In this document: in pieces, positions 34,299-45,560 of the stretch
Layout: each line of letters opens with the position of its first letter
Position numbering within the stretch: position 1 is the stretch's first letter
Assembly: GCF_040954645.1 (NCBI RefSeq)
Contig: NC_092803.1
Coordinates: 65,059,427 to 65,123,426, forward strand
Length of the DNA stretch: 64,000 nt
Direction of reading: 5' to 3'
DNA from: Diabrotica undecimpunctata
Lineage: Eukaryota > Arthropoda > Insecta > Coleoptera > Chrysomelidae
The notes under the pieces: model-generated
Told to the model about the DNA's origin: nothing
The model's input: the letters and a program-made list of their open reading frames with translations, nothing else
Database searches by the model: none
Program-made: the position numbers and the translations under genes

Positions 34299-35831
34299 TT
34301 AACCCTTTACTGCTTAGTGGCTTTACAGTGGAACCATTATATATTTAAACAAATTTTTTTCCTACCACCGGAGTAGTCTGGGAGTGCGCTGGGACCAGCA
34401 GATGAAAAGCGATGTATATGTCGTGTATTTCACCTACCACGCGATCTAAAATTCTAGGAGTAGTTATGCATAGTAGACGTCATACATTTGGCGTGCTCAC
34501 AAGTGAATGAAAGTGCGATTATTTATTGTTGTAAATAAACAAACATTTTTCTACTGATAAATGGTATGTATTATGTTTATTTGTTGAAAAATAGATGAAT
34601 TTATGTATTACCCTACTGGGTTTTTATGAACTCCGTAGATACCTAAGTGAATTTTTATATTTGAGTGGTCTTTCTAATAGGTGCCACTACGGCGATCGGT
34701 AACTAACAGGGATGATTTGTTACAAAATTCAAAAATTTAAGTAAAATAATAAGTAATTACGCTTACGATTTAATGGATATCTCATCCTAGAGATCTGACG
34801 TCTTCGATTCTGATGAGAACGAGGATGAAGATTACTATTATTGATGAGTTAAAATGGACCACCAAATAATGCCCCTTAACTCCGTTCTTTCTCAGAAAAC
34901 GTTAGACCAAATGTTCCTGATACTGTAGAGACTCCTCTTGATTTCTTATTTTATTTGTTTAATAAGAACCTATTGAATACACTTGTTTTCCAAACGAATT
35001 TATACGTAGTATAAAAAAACACAACACTCCCACAACAGTTGAAGAAATAAAGTGTTTTTTGGAAATAAATTTCTATTATTGGGAATAAAAAAAATTTCTT
35101 TATGTATGTGTTGTCACAGATTAGGATGGTTTCTTACTTATCTTCACATAAACAATAATGTATTAGAACTTAAAAAGGTTAGCGATAATGATAAACTCTA
35201 CAAAGTACGGCCATCGCTAGAGTAACTTTCAAACCCTTACTTTTGTAAGGGCTTTGGGTTGTCCCTGCAGGCAGCAATCAATAGACGAATCGATGATAAG
35301 GTTCGAGGGACAAAGTAGTTTACGCTAATATATGCCGATGAAGCTTATAAAAAGGGATTATAAGGTATTGGTACGTGATTATCAGTCAGGATATGTTTTA
35401 CAATTCCAAATATACACCGGAAAAGGGGCAAGAGGAATAAAAGAGCTTCCAAGAGATTTAGTTGAAAAAAATTATGTATAAAAGTTTATTTCGATAACTA
35501 TGCATCATACTGATCAACTAATACTCATAATTTTCTAACACTCAACAAGTAGTACTGGAATGTCTTTGAAAAACCCGGAAATTCGTAAATTTATAAGAAG
35601 AAACATGGACAAATTAAGCACCAGCCACAGGTTCAAAAAACAAGTTTCTCCAGAAATAAGAACTGACAAAGCAATCCATATGACTCTGCATGGAGCAAAA
35701 CTACGTTGTACATACTGCAGTACCAAGACATACAAGATGGCATTGTACTACATGTAATGTAGGTTTATGCCTATCTGAAGACAAAAACAAATAATTCACC
35801 ATTAAATATAAGTCCGTCCACAAATGGTTAA
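34299..35831 (+). mobile_element. piggyBac element, both ends tentatively identified
   Basis: Left TTAA (34299-34302) is followed by CCCTTTACTGCTTAGTGG. A possible right end, CCGTCCACAAATGG-TTAA (TTAA 35828-35831), reads on the complement as TTAACCATTTGTGGACGG, a partial match. The 1.53-kb span and internal transposase relic fit piggyBac. The right boundary is less sure than the left. Confidence 0.65.
34755..35800 (+). pseudogene. piggyBac transposase relic (second family)
   Basis: Acidic start SDVFDSDENEDEDYYY, then PLDFLFYLFNKNLLNTLVFQ. A degraded central part includes KGL...GIGT and CFTIPNIH..GKR equivalents of the GYKxW..QIYTGK block, then VYFDNY with the second-Asp motif. The C-terminal frame 35560-35757 carries the Cys-rich finger (LRCTYCSTKTYK), completed by a shift into RWHCTTCNVGLCLSED. 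Dense stops and frameshifts. Distinct in sequence from the two other piggyBac relics in the window. Confidence 0.8.
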
Positions 35832-35859
35832 TTTAATTTTATTAATAATTTTATTTTTT

Positions 35860-36255
35860 ATTTTTTCTTCAGTAGATTTGGATGTCGGTGTGTAGACCTG
35901 AATGATGTTTATATTAAAAGGACATGAGTTAGTTGGACACGAGAGTTGTGTTGTGGTATCACCCGAATAATAGATATGGTGTTCATCTATAATTGTTTCT
36001 TCAGAATTTGGCCATCGAACTTAACTGCATTCTATAATATCTATGTTCAGGCACATAATTTGTTGAATAATATTTGCTGCCTTGCCTACTTGGTACAAGA
36101 TCCGAATGTTCCACGTACCGATTCTTTTCAATTTTGGGACATTATTGTCTGACCGGAGGATTCTTAGCATCCTCTTCCCACTTAAAGGGTGCCCGGGACT
36201 GCCGCGGAGACAATTTCTCAGCTCCAGCACAATGAAGGTCACTCCCAAGTATCGG
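35860..36255 (-). pseudogene. LINE endonuclease N-terminus relic
   Basis: Minus-strand 75-codon frame ending near 36021 contains KRIGTWNIRILYQVGKAANI and IIQQIMCLNIDII, the opening TWN(V/I)R...Y..GK strand and helix of APE-type LINE endonucleases. After a shift the same strand gives a HHIYYSGDTTTQ and NIIQVYTPTSKSTEEK continuation near 35980-35870. The middle is deleted. It lies directly right of the piggyBac end. Confidence 0.7.
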
Positions 36256-38063
36256 TTCTTTCACTCATAGCTGTTGATCCACACGTGGGGGATAACTTAT
36301 ACCGGTAATCGTTCGGTTAGTAGAGCAATAGTGACCCATCTGACCTTGGAAACCTAATAGACATTCGGGATCGGAAGAAACAAGAGTTAGCCAAAAGAGT
36401 CTTATAGAAAAGATTAAAGACATTTCACTCAAGACAAGTTGAAAAAGAGTAAATGGCCTTATGATTTGTCAGGTGCATTGCGTAAGAAAATGAGTATCAC
36501 TGTGTTCCCACTCATATTACAAGGTGTTGACTACAGACTGTATATATCGCGCAACATGCAGTAGCATGGAGGATAGGGTACACGCCATTTTTTACAATGT
36601 AGTCAATAGTAGTAGTAGTTTTTACAAAGTCTTTACTTTTATAAATTATTAGAAGAATTTTTTACCAAGTGACAAAAGTAAAATTGTGGCTTATTCCCAA
36701 TAAAAATAGTAAATGACTCTATAAATTGTCGTTTATTTTTATACTAAATCTGTAAGCAATACTCGTTTCTTAATTTATACGAGGTTTTCTTTGTAATTAA
36801 TACATTTTTGGAACTGATCATATCAGAATTTTTTAAATTTTAGGTTTTTCTAAATTTAATCAAAATATTATTTAAGAAATAGATGGTGGATAATAAGTGG
36901 GAAATTATCTTAGAGTAATATGTGTTAAAAAAAAAGTTAAAACTTACAATGCAGGTTTGCACGTCAATTAATACTTTAAAAATGTATACTACTAGATGGC
37001 ACTACTAGTCATTATGAAATAAAATGTTTCTTGAGCATGTGCGGTATGAGCTTATCAAGCTTATTAAGCAACTATTTTTATAAAAAAATTACATACGTTG
37101 TTTTCACTCTGCAGCGACGATGTCTTTGTCAGTGTCTATTTATATTTACGTTCTGGAATTGTAGACTCCTTTTACTAAATTATTGAACGTTTTATTATGT
37201 TTGTTTCAAACCACTTTATACTATATTTCATGCTAGTTTTATAAATATCTCATTTTTATATAGTTCTATAATCTACTTTGCATTTTTTTTAATCTGTGTA
37301 TGTACGGTAATTCAAACATCATAACCAGCTTAAACGGCTCTGTATATTTTTTATTCCTTCCTTCTCTCAACAGGAGATGTGAGGGTTGCATTAATTCATT
37401 GCCTGTTAGTCAAAGCTAAATATCAAAGGATTGTTAGGTTGACAAAGAAAGTCTGATTTGTAAATGAAAAACTTTTTGAGGCCTCACCACAAACGATGGC
37501 GACGTGATAAAAAGGTTGAAAATTAGAATACCTTAGAAAATACAGTTCAAAGCAATTTCGGAACGAAACAATCCTTTGTGAGCGAAAATCACACAAATAA
37601 TAATTTCATAGAATTAGATTTAATATTATATTTTTTGTCAGCTAGCAAAATTAAATTTGTGAATAAAACTATTTCAAATTTAAAATAAATACATAAAAAT
37701 CCAATGACTTTTCTTAACATTATAATATTTTGAGAAAAAAATATTGTCTATGGTTGAAGTTGAAATTCAATAGGATTGTCAGGGCAGACATTTTGTAGTT
37801 ATTATCATTTTTGGCAGTGACATCTGATATAAGTCCTAACTGGATTGAGTAGACTCGCCTTGTTGCAAAATTTAAAGTAATAGTATCGCGTGCATCGTAT
37901 ATTTTGTGCCGTTGAGGTATACCTGAATGTCAAGAGAGGGACAAACTGCCATCTTAGTTATCTTTTTCGAAAAGAATATTCTTATTGTAATACGACAACA
38001 TTGTGAAAACTTGCCGGCAAATAGTGTAAATAAATATTAAAATCAGGTGGCCGGAAGTATTTC
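36256..38063. other. No recognisable gene; one partial repeat match
   Basis: Only a ~25-bp match to the 39.2-kb repeat (ATTGTGGCTTATTCCCA, around 36682-36700). Otherwise AT-rich with no supported ORF or RNA. Confidence 0.45.
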
Positions 38064-38222
38064 ATGAGCGCACAATCGGATAACATGGGATCAAAACCAA
38101 CGTGCAGTACATCTGCTGTTAAACACAATAAAAGAAGACGATTATCTGTGAGAGAAAAACAAATAATAAAATCGATTTATAAGGGATTATGTAAAATAAA
38201 ACAAAATATGTTTTTATTTTAA
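38064..38222 (+). pseudogene. Short ORF with KRRRLSVREKQIIKSIYKGLC, transposase-like N-terminus
   Basis: 52-codon frame from ATG to TAA. It begins with a Ser/polar stretch and then a basic segment leading into REKQIIKSIYKGL, which resembles the start of helix-turn-helix domains in Tc/mariner- or PIF-like transposase relatives common in insect genomes. The similarity breaks at KGLC, 30 bp before the 28S fragment. It could be a first exon or a truncated transposase. Identity is tentative. Confidence 0.35.
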
Positions 38223-38250
38223 CCGAAAACGGCTTTATTTTTTAATATCA

Positions 38251-38824
38251 GGGGTCTCGTCTAACCGACAAGACAAGCCAGCAAGCCTTCCAAGCTGAGG
38301 GCTAAACTCTCAATAGATTGCAGCGTGGAATCTGCTCTACCATATAGAACACACTGCCTGGTACCTAGATCGTCTACAGAAAACATTGAAAAGATTATAA
38401 TACCCATGTTCGTCCTCTAAGATTTGGTCTACAGGCAAGAATTATTGATCCCACCCTAAATCGATAATCTGAATGGAAATAAGGGCTCATACGACAATCG
38501 TAGCAAACTACAATTGCCTAGTAAAGTTACATTGTTTTGAGCCTTTCCACTCTGGAAAAACCAAGAGATATCGTTGGTACCTTGGACTAGAAACGATACG
38601 TTCTTAGAGGCGTTCAGGCATAATCTCACGGATAGCAGCTTTGTACCATTACCCGTTTGAGTAAGTGCATCCACCAAATGTCCGAACCTGCGATTCCTCT
38701 ACGCTGCGGTTCCTACGAGTCATCAGAAGGAAAAACTAACCTGTCCCACAACGGTGTAAACCCAGCTCACGTTCTCGTTGGGTAAACAATCCAACGTTTG
38801 GCTTATTCTGCTTGGCAATGCAGA
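38251..38824 (-). rRNA. 28S rRNA 3'-end fragment (pseudogene copy)
   Basis: On the minus strand the sequence contains CGTTGGATTGTTTACCCA, GAACGTGAGCTGGGTTTA, GGGACAGGTTAGTTTT, CGGACATTTGGTGGATG, ATTATGCCTGAACGCCTC, then ATATGGTAGAGCAGATTCCA, TTGAGAGTTTAGCCCTCAGC and GTCGGTTAGACGAGACCCC. This is the conserved 3' terminal ~570 nt of insect 28S rRNA. A conserved stretch corresponding to the sarcin-ricin loop neighbourhood (after GTTTTTCCTTCTGATGA) is deleted or scrambled, so it is a dispersed fragment, not a working rDNA unit. The 73-codon frame here is spurious. Confidence 0.9.
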
Positions 38825-39189
38825 TTTATATTGCTTATCCGTTTATATTGTCTAAGTCTACTGTCAACAGTTTGATATATAGTAATATATCAAACTGTTT
38901 TATTGCTTCACACATTTTTCTTATATGATTTCACATTTTTACAAATTACGAATTTCTTCTTCTTTAAGTGCAATGTCCTTGATTAAACAATTATAAATTC
39001 TTTATCTACTATTATCATGTTTTTAAATTTTTAAAATGTTTGTCTATCAGTTTCTGCGCGAAGGAGTTCTTCAGCTGTCATATCGCATTATTGTTTAATA
39101 TTGCGTAATCGAGATAGCTTTGACGCCCTATCCATATTTTATCTTCTACTTTTCCCTGTATTATAAGTCGAAAGTAAATGGTATTTAGG

Positions 39190-39448
39190 TCCTTCAATTA
39201 TATTGTTCTGAAGCTTTTTTCTTGTGGCATTTTAAATTAATTTATATTTAAATGGGAATAAGCCAGAATTAAAGGTTAAAATACGTTTATTGACGTTTTA
39301 ATTTCCACTTCGGAAATCGTTCTCAAAATACAAACTAATGTTTGTATTTTGAGAACGATTTCCGAAGTGGAAATTGAAACGTCAATAAACGTATTTTAAC
39401 CTTTAATTGTGGCTTATTCCCATTTAAATATAAATTTCCTTCAATTAT
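39190..39448. mobile_element. 235-bp palindromic repeat with 12-bp TSDs (copy 2 of 3)
   Basis: Perfect 12-bp direct repeats TCCTTCAATTAT at 39190-39201 and 39437-39448 bound the element. The interior contains two ~97-bp near-perfect inverted arms (about 39236-39332 and 39335-39430) meeting at CAAACTAATGTTTG. Each arm's outward strand reads TTGAGAAC-GATTTCC..GGAAATT-GAAACGTC, a decayed hammerhead layout with AC/GT palindromic helix III. Likely a short Penelope-type end that inserted as an inverted dimer. Confidence 0.75.
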
Positions 39449-39699
39449 GTGTCAAAAATACTCAACTTTTTTTTCTTTGTGGTGTTCGGCAGCTGACGTT
39501 CAGTGTTTATCATTCTGAGAACACTTTCGTTGAAAGTCTGTGAGATCTGCGGTATTTTTAGAATACGGCGGTAATACCACATTCAAACGATTTTAATTTT
39601 TTTAGCGTTTTTTATTTTAGAGGCTATATCTCACAACTATAAAAGAGGATCGACCAGACATTACAGCTCAAAACCATTTTACGAAGATTTAATGACATA
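39449..39699. other. No recognisable feature
   Basis: Short AT-rich spacer between the palindromic repeat and the minus-strand LINE. Confidence 0.4.
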
Positions 39700-41350
39700 C
39701 AGATATTTCAATTCTTGTTTGTATCTCCTCACCAGAGTTTGCATTTGTGTTTAACCTTCATAATATGTAAAATGACGTTCTATTTTCTGTACATTTATCC
39801 AAATTTCCTGTTGAGCTACATTTATTTTGCCAAATTCCAATCACTTTGTTTTCTTAGTATTAATTTTAAGACCTTTTCTTTCGCTTGCTTCATTATTAAC
39901 GTTTACCAGTGTTTGAAGCTCTTCTACACTTTATGTAAAAATGGCTATATCCTCTGCAAATCAGATACTACTAATTGTTTTTCTACCAATCTTTATTCCT
40001 TCTGGTGTGCCATCCAAGTCTTTTATGAATATTTTCTCGGAATATACAACATACATTAAATAGACCTGAAGATAATACACAGCCTTGTCGTACTCCACAT
40101 TTTATGGGCAGGTTCTTGGTTTTGTCGTCTTTAGTTTGGATATATGCTACTTGGTTATAATACAGATATTTTAGTAGTCTTAAATAATAGTTTTATCCTG
40201 CCGTTTTTATGCATTTAAAAAGTAGGTCATGTTAAACTTGATCAAAGGCCTTTTCATAGGTAATAAAACAGATATAGACGTCTTTTCGAAATTTGTAACT
40301 CTTCATCACCAAAGCTAAACTATTTTGCACCAATTTGGATTTCAAATATAGGGAATGTGTGATTTGAATTATTCACAAAAATATTTTAAATGAGTGACTC
40401 ATTAGACTAATAAGTCTAATTCGCCGCATTTCGTGGGTTAACTCTTCTTTGTTGATCTTATTATAAAGAGCAACTCAAGCAAATTCTCTGATATTTTACC
40501 TTCATTGTAGATTTTAATAAATAATGTGGTTAAGTAGGCAATACTCTCCTCGTCCAGATGTTTAAACAATTTGGCGTGAATTGTTCCAGGTGCCTTATTA
40601 TTTTTTGCTTGTTTCATCTCTATTGTGATCTCTAATTCCAATATACTAAGGCATCTATCTATCTTGTTGTTACAGATAGTATGTAACTGTTTTCTCGACT
40701 GTCATCTTGGAAAAGACCATATTCTTTCCATTCTTTGCGATGTAGTGCATGATGAAGAATTCTTCCACTAGCATCATTAAGTAAGTAAGCGTGTTTTGGT
40801 TTCCAATTACTGCGATATGTTTGAGTTTTTTATGAATACTGAAGCTGTTTTTTTTTGGGGTCTTCGATTTCTTTATATGGTTATTTTATGCCAAAATGTT
40901 TGGGCTGTTTATTTTTGTTTTTTATGGTCTTCTATCTTGGCTTTTGCTAATGCAAATTCATCGTATCCAGAATTTCTTGAGTCATGTATTCACTTTATGT
41001 TAGTCGTTTAGTTGGTTTCAAATATGTCTTCATTTGCTGCAAAATTCATTCTTAAATGCTATGTTAGTGTTCATTTTTGGTTCTGTTGACATATCTGGTG
41101 GTTACGTGCGTCAGGGTTTGTGAGGAAACTAAGGTATATTTTATTTGCTATATAATCTCAAGCTTGATTTGCACTTGACACCGAGTAAACTATGGTTTGA
41201 ATTTATGTCAGCTCTACAGCCGAAACTCTCTAAATCTTTACAGCTTTAGCAGTATTCTGGAACCGGTGGTTTATTAAAAGTAGTCTATTTGGTTCCGTAT
41301 TACTCTAGTTTGATGTTTATCTTGGGGTGACTTCCACGTACGTAGGTGTC
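39700..41350 (-). pseudogene. LINE endonuclease C-terminus and reverse transcriptase relic
   Basis: Minus strand: EN end near 41340-41150 (DTYVRGSHPKINIKLE, GCRADINSNHSLLGVKCKSS, the SDHxLL region); linker; RT fingers 40641-40438 (ITIEMKQAKNNKAPG, IAYLTTLFIKIYNEGKISE); motif A trace (ITYEKAFDQV near 40240); YLRLLKYLYYNQVAYIQTKD; motif B (CGVRQGCVLSSGLFNV near 40090); then EDIAIFT and VNVNNEASERKGLKINTKKT to about 39760. Numerous stops and shifts. 5'-truncated at a (TA)n array. Confidence 0.75.
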
Positions 41351-41402
41351 CTTTTTAAGCTTGAGTGGCAATGGTCAAAATAGGGATAATAGGGATACCC
41401 CC

Positions 41403-41405
<3 letters not shown>

Positions 41406-41467
<62 letters not shown>
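41406..41467. repeat. (TA)n array
   Basis: 62 bp TA repeat at the 5' side of the minus-strand LINE relic. Confidence 0.97.
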
Positions 41468-41469
<2 letters not shown>

Positions 41470-43365
41470 AAGTAGTATTATGAAATAAAAATGAAAATAA
41501 TATTGTCATCATAGAACATAGGCACACGTTCAACAAATAATTATAACACAGTTTATTAGTTGCTCTTTTCATTAAGATACGGAGGCAGTAAATTACCCCT
41601 AATAATCAACGTAAGTAAGACAGTAAATTAACCTTAATTTTATGACCAGTCCCTTTATTCGTATTTCTCTTGTGATTACCGGCTGCTGGGGTAACATCGA
41701 CTCCCGTTACTGAAATAATTGCCACATGATATCCACTTCACTTAATTATCCAGCAAATTATATAACAATTGATTTAGCTATTACTGATTAATTGTCTTTC
41801 GTCTAAATCAAATTCAGAGACGTACTTAAAAATTTTATTTGATGTCACCAAAGATAAGAAATTATTAGTTTGAAATATAATGAACTGTTAAAATTTTGTT
41901 ATCGCTATGTAGTGTTCTCGGTGGTAAAATTACACTTTGTCTAAAAGAACTGTCAGTTATTTTCTCTAATCATCTCTTATAACTCGAGCTTTTTTGCTGG
42001 ACATCATCAGTTCTTCGCAAATAATATTGAAGTCAACTGGCTTATTGTACATGATACTATTATACTATAACATATTATACAAGTCTTCGCAACTTAGGAG
42101 GATCTGCTATGTAAGCTTGCCGCCAACATCCGATGGGGAGTTTATTTGGCTGTGATACGTCAAGGTGACATTAAACCCTCCCATAGTAACAGCAAGTTCA
42201 GCGAAATCCACTTTACTGTGCTGAAGGTTTGCCTATAGAATCAATATTGGAAGCATTGAAATCTATTTGGGATAGAAACAAAGTTCGCGATCGTAGTCGC
42301 CTCTCTGCTTGTTCCCTCTAATGTTCTTGATTTATAAATATAGAAGAATCACTTATTTCTGTTTTGTATCATTATTTTGTCTAGTGTCGATTTTATTCTC
42401 ACGAGTTGGGACTAAATTCTGTCAAAAACGACAGTGCGCCAATATCGTGTTAATGCTATAACCTCACAGAGTTCGCCAACTATTTGGGATATCGCCTAGT
42501 CAACACTTTTCGCCCCATGCCATGCATCTCCTGAGTTCTATACTGCTCAACCTTATAATTGAGTAGTAGTAACGATGAAGAACGATCTTCTTTTTCTTTC
42601 CAATTTAAGTGTAGACATCCTTTCTGTATAAATCTATAAGATATCCATTTTCTTATAATCTAAAATTTAACGCTGATTTCGAATGTAGAGGAACTATACT
42701 AGACTCTTCTGTGGTTTGTTGTTTGTAGTGGATCGAACCTATATTATTCAACAGCACAAATAAATTTGTATATACCTATCAGGTCTTATAGTGCTGTATA
42801 AACCCCACTTTAATTATTTGAGGTAAGCACAAACAATTGGAAACTATGCAAGGCTCACCTCAGGCGATGTCCACGTTCTATTAGCCTTCTTCTGGTGGTG
42901 TTCTGCCGAATACCTAGTTTCTCGTGGAACCAAAATATATCAGAAATAAATAAACGAATCAACTCGGGGAATCTTATATACTAGTAATATACATATATAG
43001 CTGCATCATGTTCCATACCATACTTTCAAATATAAAAGTAGAATGAAGTCCAAGTAGGTTAAAAAAAGTCTAGCAAGTAGTACAGTGAGGGAAAGATTTA
43101 ATTACCTATTATGAAAGGCTTGACCCAAACGAGGTTACTTTTAGCAGATGGCTCTAAAATATATATTTAGGACTCAAAAAAATTAATAATTATAACTACA
43201 TAATTTTTATATTTATTTAATATCAAGAGACGTCTTGAAAAAGAATTGAAAATAAATTCGAAAGCTTGAGAGCAAGTCAAAAAATTTTCTTTGTTCTATG
43301 GGCCAAATAGACTGCATCGTCCTCAAGAATCACCACTTGATATTTAAGTTAACAGTCAACAATAC

Positions 43366-43369
<4 letters not shown>
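41468..43369. other. No recognisable feature
   Basis: 1.9 kb without a supported ORF, RNA or repeat. A segment near 42100-42250 is less AT-rich than its surroundings, but I could not assign it. Confidence 0.45.

Positions 43370-43434
<65 letters not shown>
43370..43434. repeat. (TA)n array at LINE 3' end
   Basis: 65 bp TA repeat immediately 3' (in LINE orientation) of the GAAGAA-ending minus-strand LINE at 43435-44040. Confidence 0.97.
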
Positions 43435-43436
<2 letters not shown>

Positions 43437-44040
43437 TTCTTGCTCTTTAAAAACAATTCTGCATGTTTATTGGCGGATTGATACCTCCATGGAAGGTTAT
43501 CACTCCATCTTCTTCGCAGTCGTCCGATACTTATTCTACCGATTGGTGATTTATCTCTTGCTATTTGGACCACATGGGTCTTCCCCATTCTGCTTATGTG
43601 GTTATTCTATTCCTTTTTTCTGTTTAGTCTCCATTCGTTTATACACTGTGCGTTACATTTTCTTATATTGTCTTTACTTCGCTTTCGATCTCTCAGCGTA
43701 TTTCCTGTAATTCTTCTGAGTACTAACATCTCTATTGTTTCCAGTAGTCTTCGTGTTGTGTATACTGGCTTTATAAATTATTGATGTTATCTCAGTGTTA
43801 ATATGTATATTTTGCCATATAATATTATTAAGGCATTCTGCAAATTTATTTACTGTTTGTACTTGTTCTCTTACTTCTTTGTCCAGGTCTCCATAGGTGT
43901 TATTTCCATTAGTTGTTTAATACTGATGCCATTAATTTCTGTTTTACATCGGATTGGTTCTTTGCTGATAAGTATTGTTTTAGTTTTGTTTAGTTTTAGT
44001 TTTAGTTTTATGATAAAAAAACACCAGAATACACCACAAA
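43435..44040 (-). pseudogene. LINE RT thumb and C-terminus
   Basis: Minus-strand frames: KEPIRCKTEINGISIKQLM-like strand near 43960, YGDLDKEVREQVQTVNKFAE, LNNIIWQNIHINTEITSIIY, then NYRKYAERSK and finally the basic tail MGKTHVVQIARDKSPIGRIS...RRRWSDNLPW (43588-43460), ending in AAGAAGAA next to (TA)n. It is a common insect LINE type (DKSPxGRRSxGRPRxRWSDN). Catalytic RT part absent; several shifts. Confidence 0.75.
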
Positions 44041-44165
44041 GATAAAAGTCGAAAGCTTACAGAATGACTCCACCAGATACCTGTTCCAAAAAAGAATAAC
44101 AGTAAGAAGCAGAAACGCATATTTAACAGAAAGTGATGGAATCTAAAAAAGCTGGATAAATGTTA
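44041..44165 (+). pseudogene. LINE linker scrap (plus strand)
   Basis: Plus-strand KVESLQNDSTRYLFQKRITV and TESDGI resemble the helical linker between endonuclease and RT of LINEs. Short and unsupported by neighbouring domains. Confidence 0.35.
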
Positions 44166-44275
44166 TATTTAATATCTTAGCCTTAGCTAAGAAATGCACA
44201 GACACTATAAAAAGAAACATGACGATTTAGCCAGCCTGTTGCAAACTATAACACGCTCACATATTTAATACATAA

Positions 44276-45225
44276 TTCAATATTGGTTTCTTTTTTCCAA
44301 AGAAAGACCAGTGCAACTGTGAATCATTTAAAAACGCAATCGACCAAAACAAGGAAAAATTACAATGGCAGTATAAATCTCACCAAGAGGAAAAAGAAAC
44401 AAGTAGAACTAAGAAAGTTTCTGACAAAGAAGTAGTTTTGGTAATGTACCTAAAAGCTGTCCTATCAGTGCCTATAAGACAAACAAGATTAAATTTTTTA
44501 ATTTTACGGTATCAGAAATAAGCAGTGACAAGACATCATGCTACTTCTGACGAGAAGGTCTGGGACAAAGAGGAGGTTCATGTGTCTTGACATTTCTTGA
44601 AGAAATTGCTAATGCACATCCTCCATCTGACATTATTCTTTATTCCGATAACTGCTGTCTTAAAAAAAACAGATTTGTTCTTGCAATGTATTACTAAGCA
44701 ATAAACCAGTTTCAGTTAAATTCCTTAACACACAAGTACCTCATTACAGGTCATACACCAAACGAAGGTGATGTATCATCGAAAAAGCTATGAAAAGAGT
44801 TAAAAAGTCAGGACCGGCATACGTTCCGATTAAATTGTATCGATTATTAGAAAAGCTAAGAAAAAATCCACTTATAGTACAAGAATTAAGTTACAATGGC
44901 CTCATCGATTTGAAAATGTTTCAGCTTCAACTGCCAGAAAAATATACACGGTGATCAAATAAAATTGTCAGATATTAAAATGATTCGATTTGAGAAGGAA
45001 AGTGATAGGTTGTTTTACAAAACCAGCTACAAACAGATGGATTGGAATCAGACCTATGCTATAACCGTAAAGATGTTATTAAAAAACTTACATTCATTTC
45101 AAAAATTCCTATCTCTGGAAATAAGAAAAGGGACCTAGAAAAATTATTATCAAGTAATATAATTCCCAAATATTATGAACATTTTTGGTTTTTTTGTGTT
45201 CAAAAAACAAATGTTGCTTTTTGGT
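44276..45225 (+). pseudogene. Transposon-associated YSDNC-type protein (DUF7869-like) relic
   Basis: Successive plus-strand frames give NIGFFFPKKDQCNCESFKNA with a charged EEKETSRTKK linker, then NFTVSEISSDKTSCYF-like traces, EGLGQRGGSCVLTFLEEIAN, PPSDIILYSDNCC.KKN, FQLNSLTHKYLITGHTPNEG, KRVKKSGPAYVPIK, FQLQLPEKYTR and finally SDIKMIRFEKESDRLFYKTS with a C-terminal KKRDLEKLLSSNIIPKYY. YSDNC-xQNKN and GHTxNEGD are the conserved boxes of a multi-copy insect family I recall as DUF7869-like, possibly an RNase H-fold transposase (inference). At least four frameshifts: dead copy. Confidence 0.6.
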
Positions 45226-45560
45226 ATTTTTGACTAGTGTTTTTGTTATTTTTTAAGGATAATATATCTTTTTGAGTAGTTTGTATTATTTACTGACAAT
45301 AAAATTATATACCTTACTTTTTTAATGTTACTTTTGTAGACTAACTCAAAACGGGTCGGGAACTTTTTAAAAATATTGGAAGAACAATCACGCAACTGGA
45401 AGGCTGCAAGTTCTGAGACCTGTTTTACTTAAAAGTTTGTATTATCAAAAAACTAAGAGTGTAATCCAAAATTAGACTAAATTTTCCATTAAAAAAAGTT
45501 TTTTAATTTCAAAAATATTCACTTAAACTTTCACTTGTTAACTTTCTTTTAAAAATATAT
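45226..45560. other. No recognisable feature
   Basis: AT-rich spacer between the DUF7869-like relic and the minus-strand LINE. Confidence 0.4.

Noticed and set aside
38456..38677. 73-codon minus-strand ORF
   Set aside because: Lies wholly within the 28S rRNA fragment; a classic spurious ORF in rRNA sequence.
43803..44045. 80-codon plus-strand ORF with hydrophobic stretches
   Set aside because: Antisense of the minus-strand LINE thumb region; hydrophobicity comes from T-rich codons.
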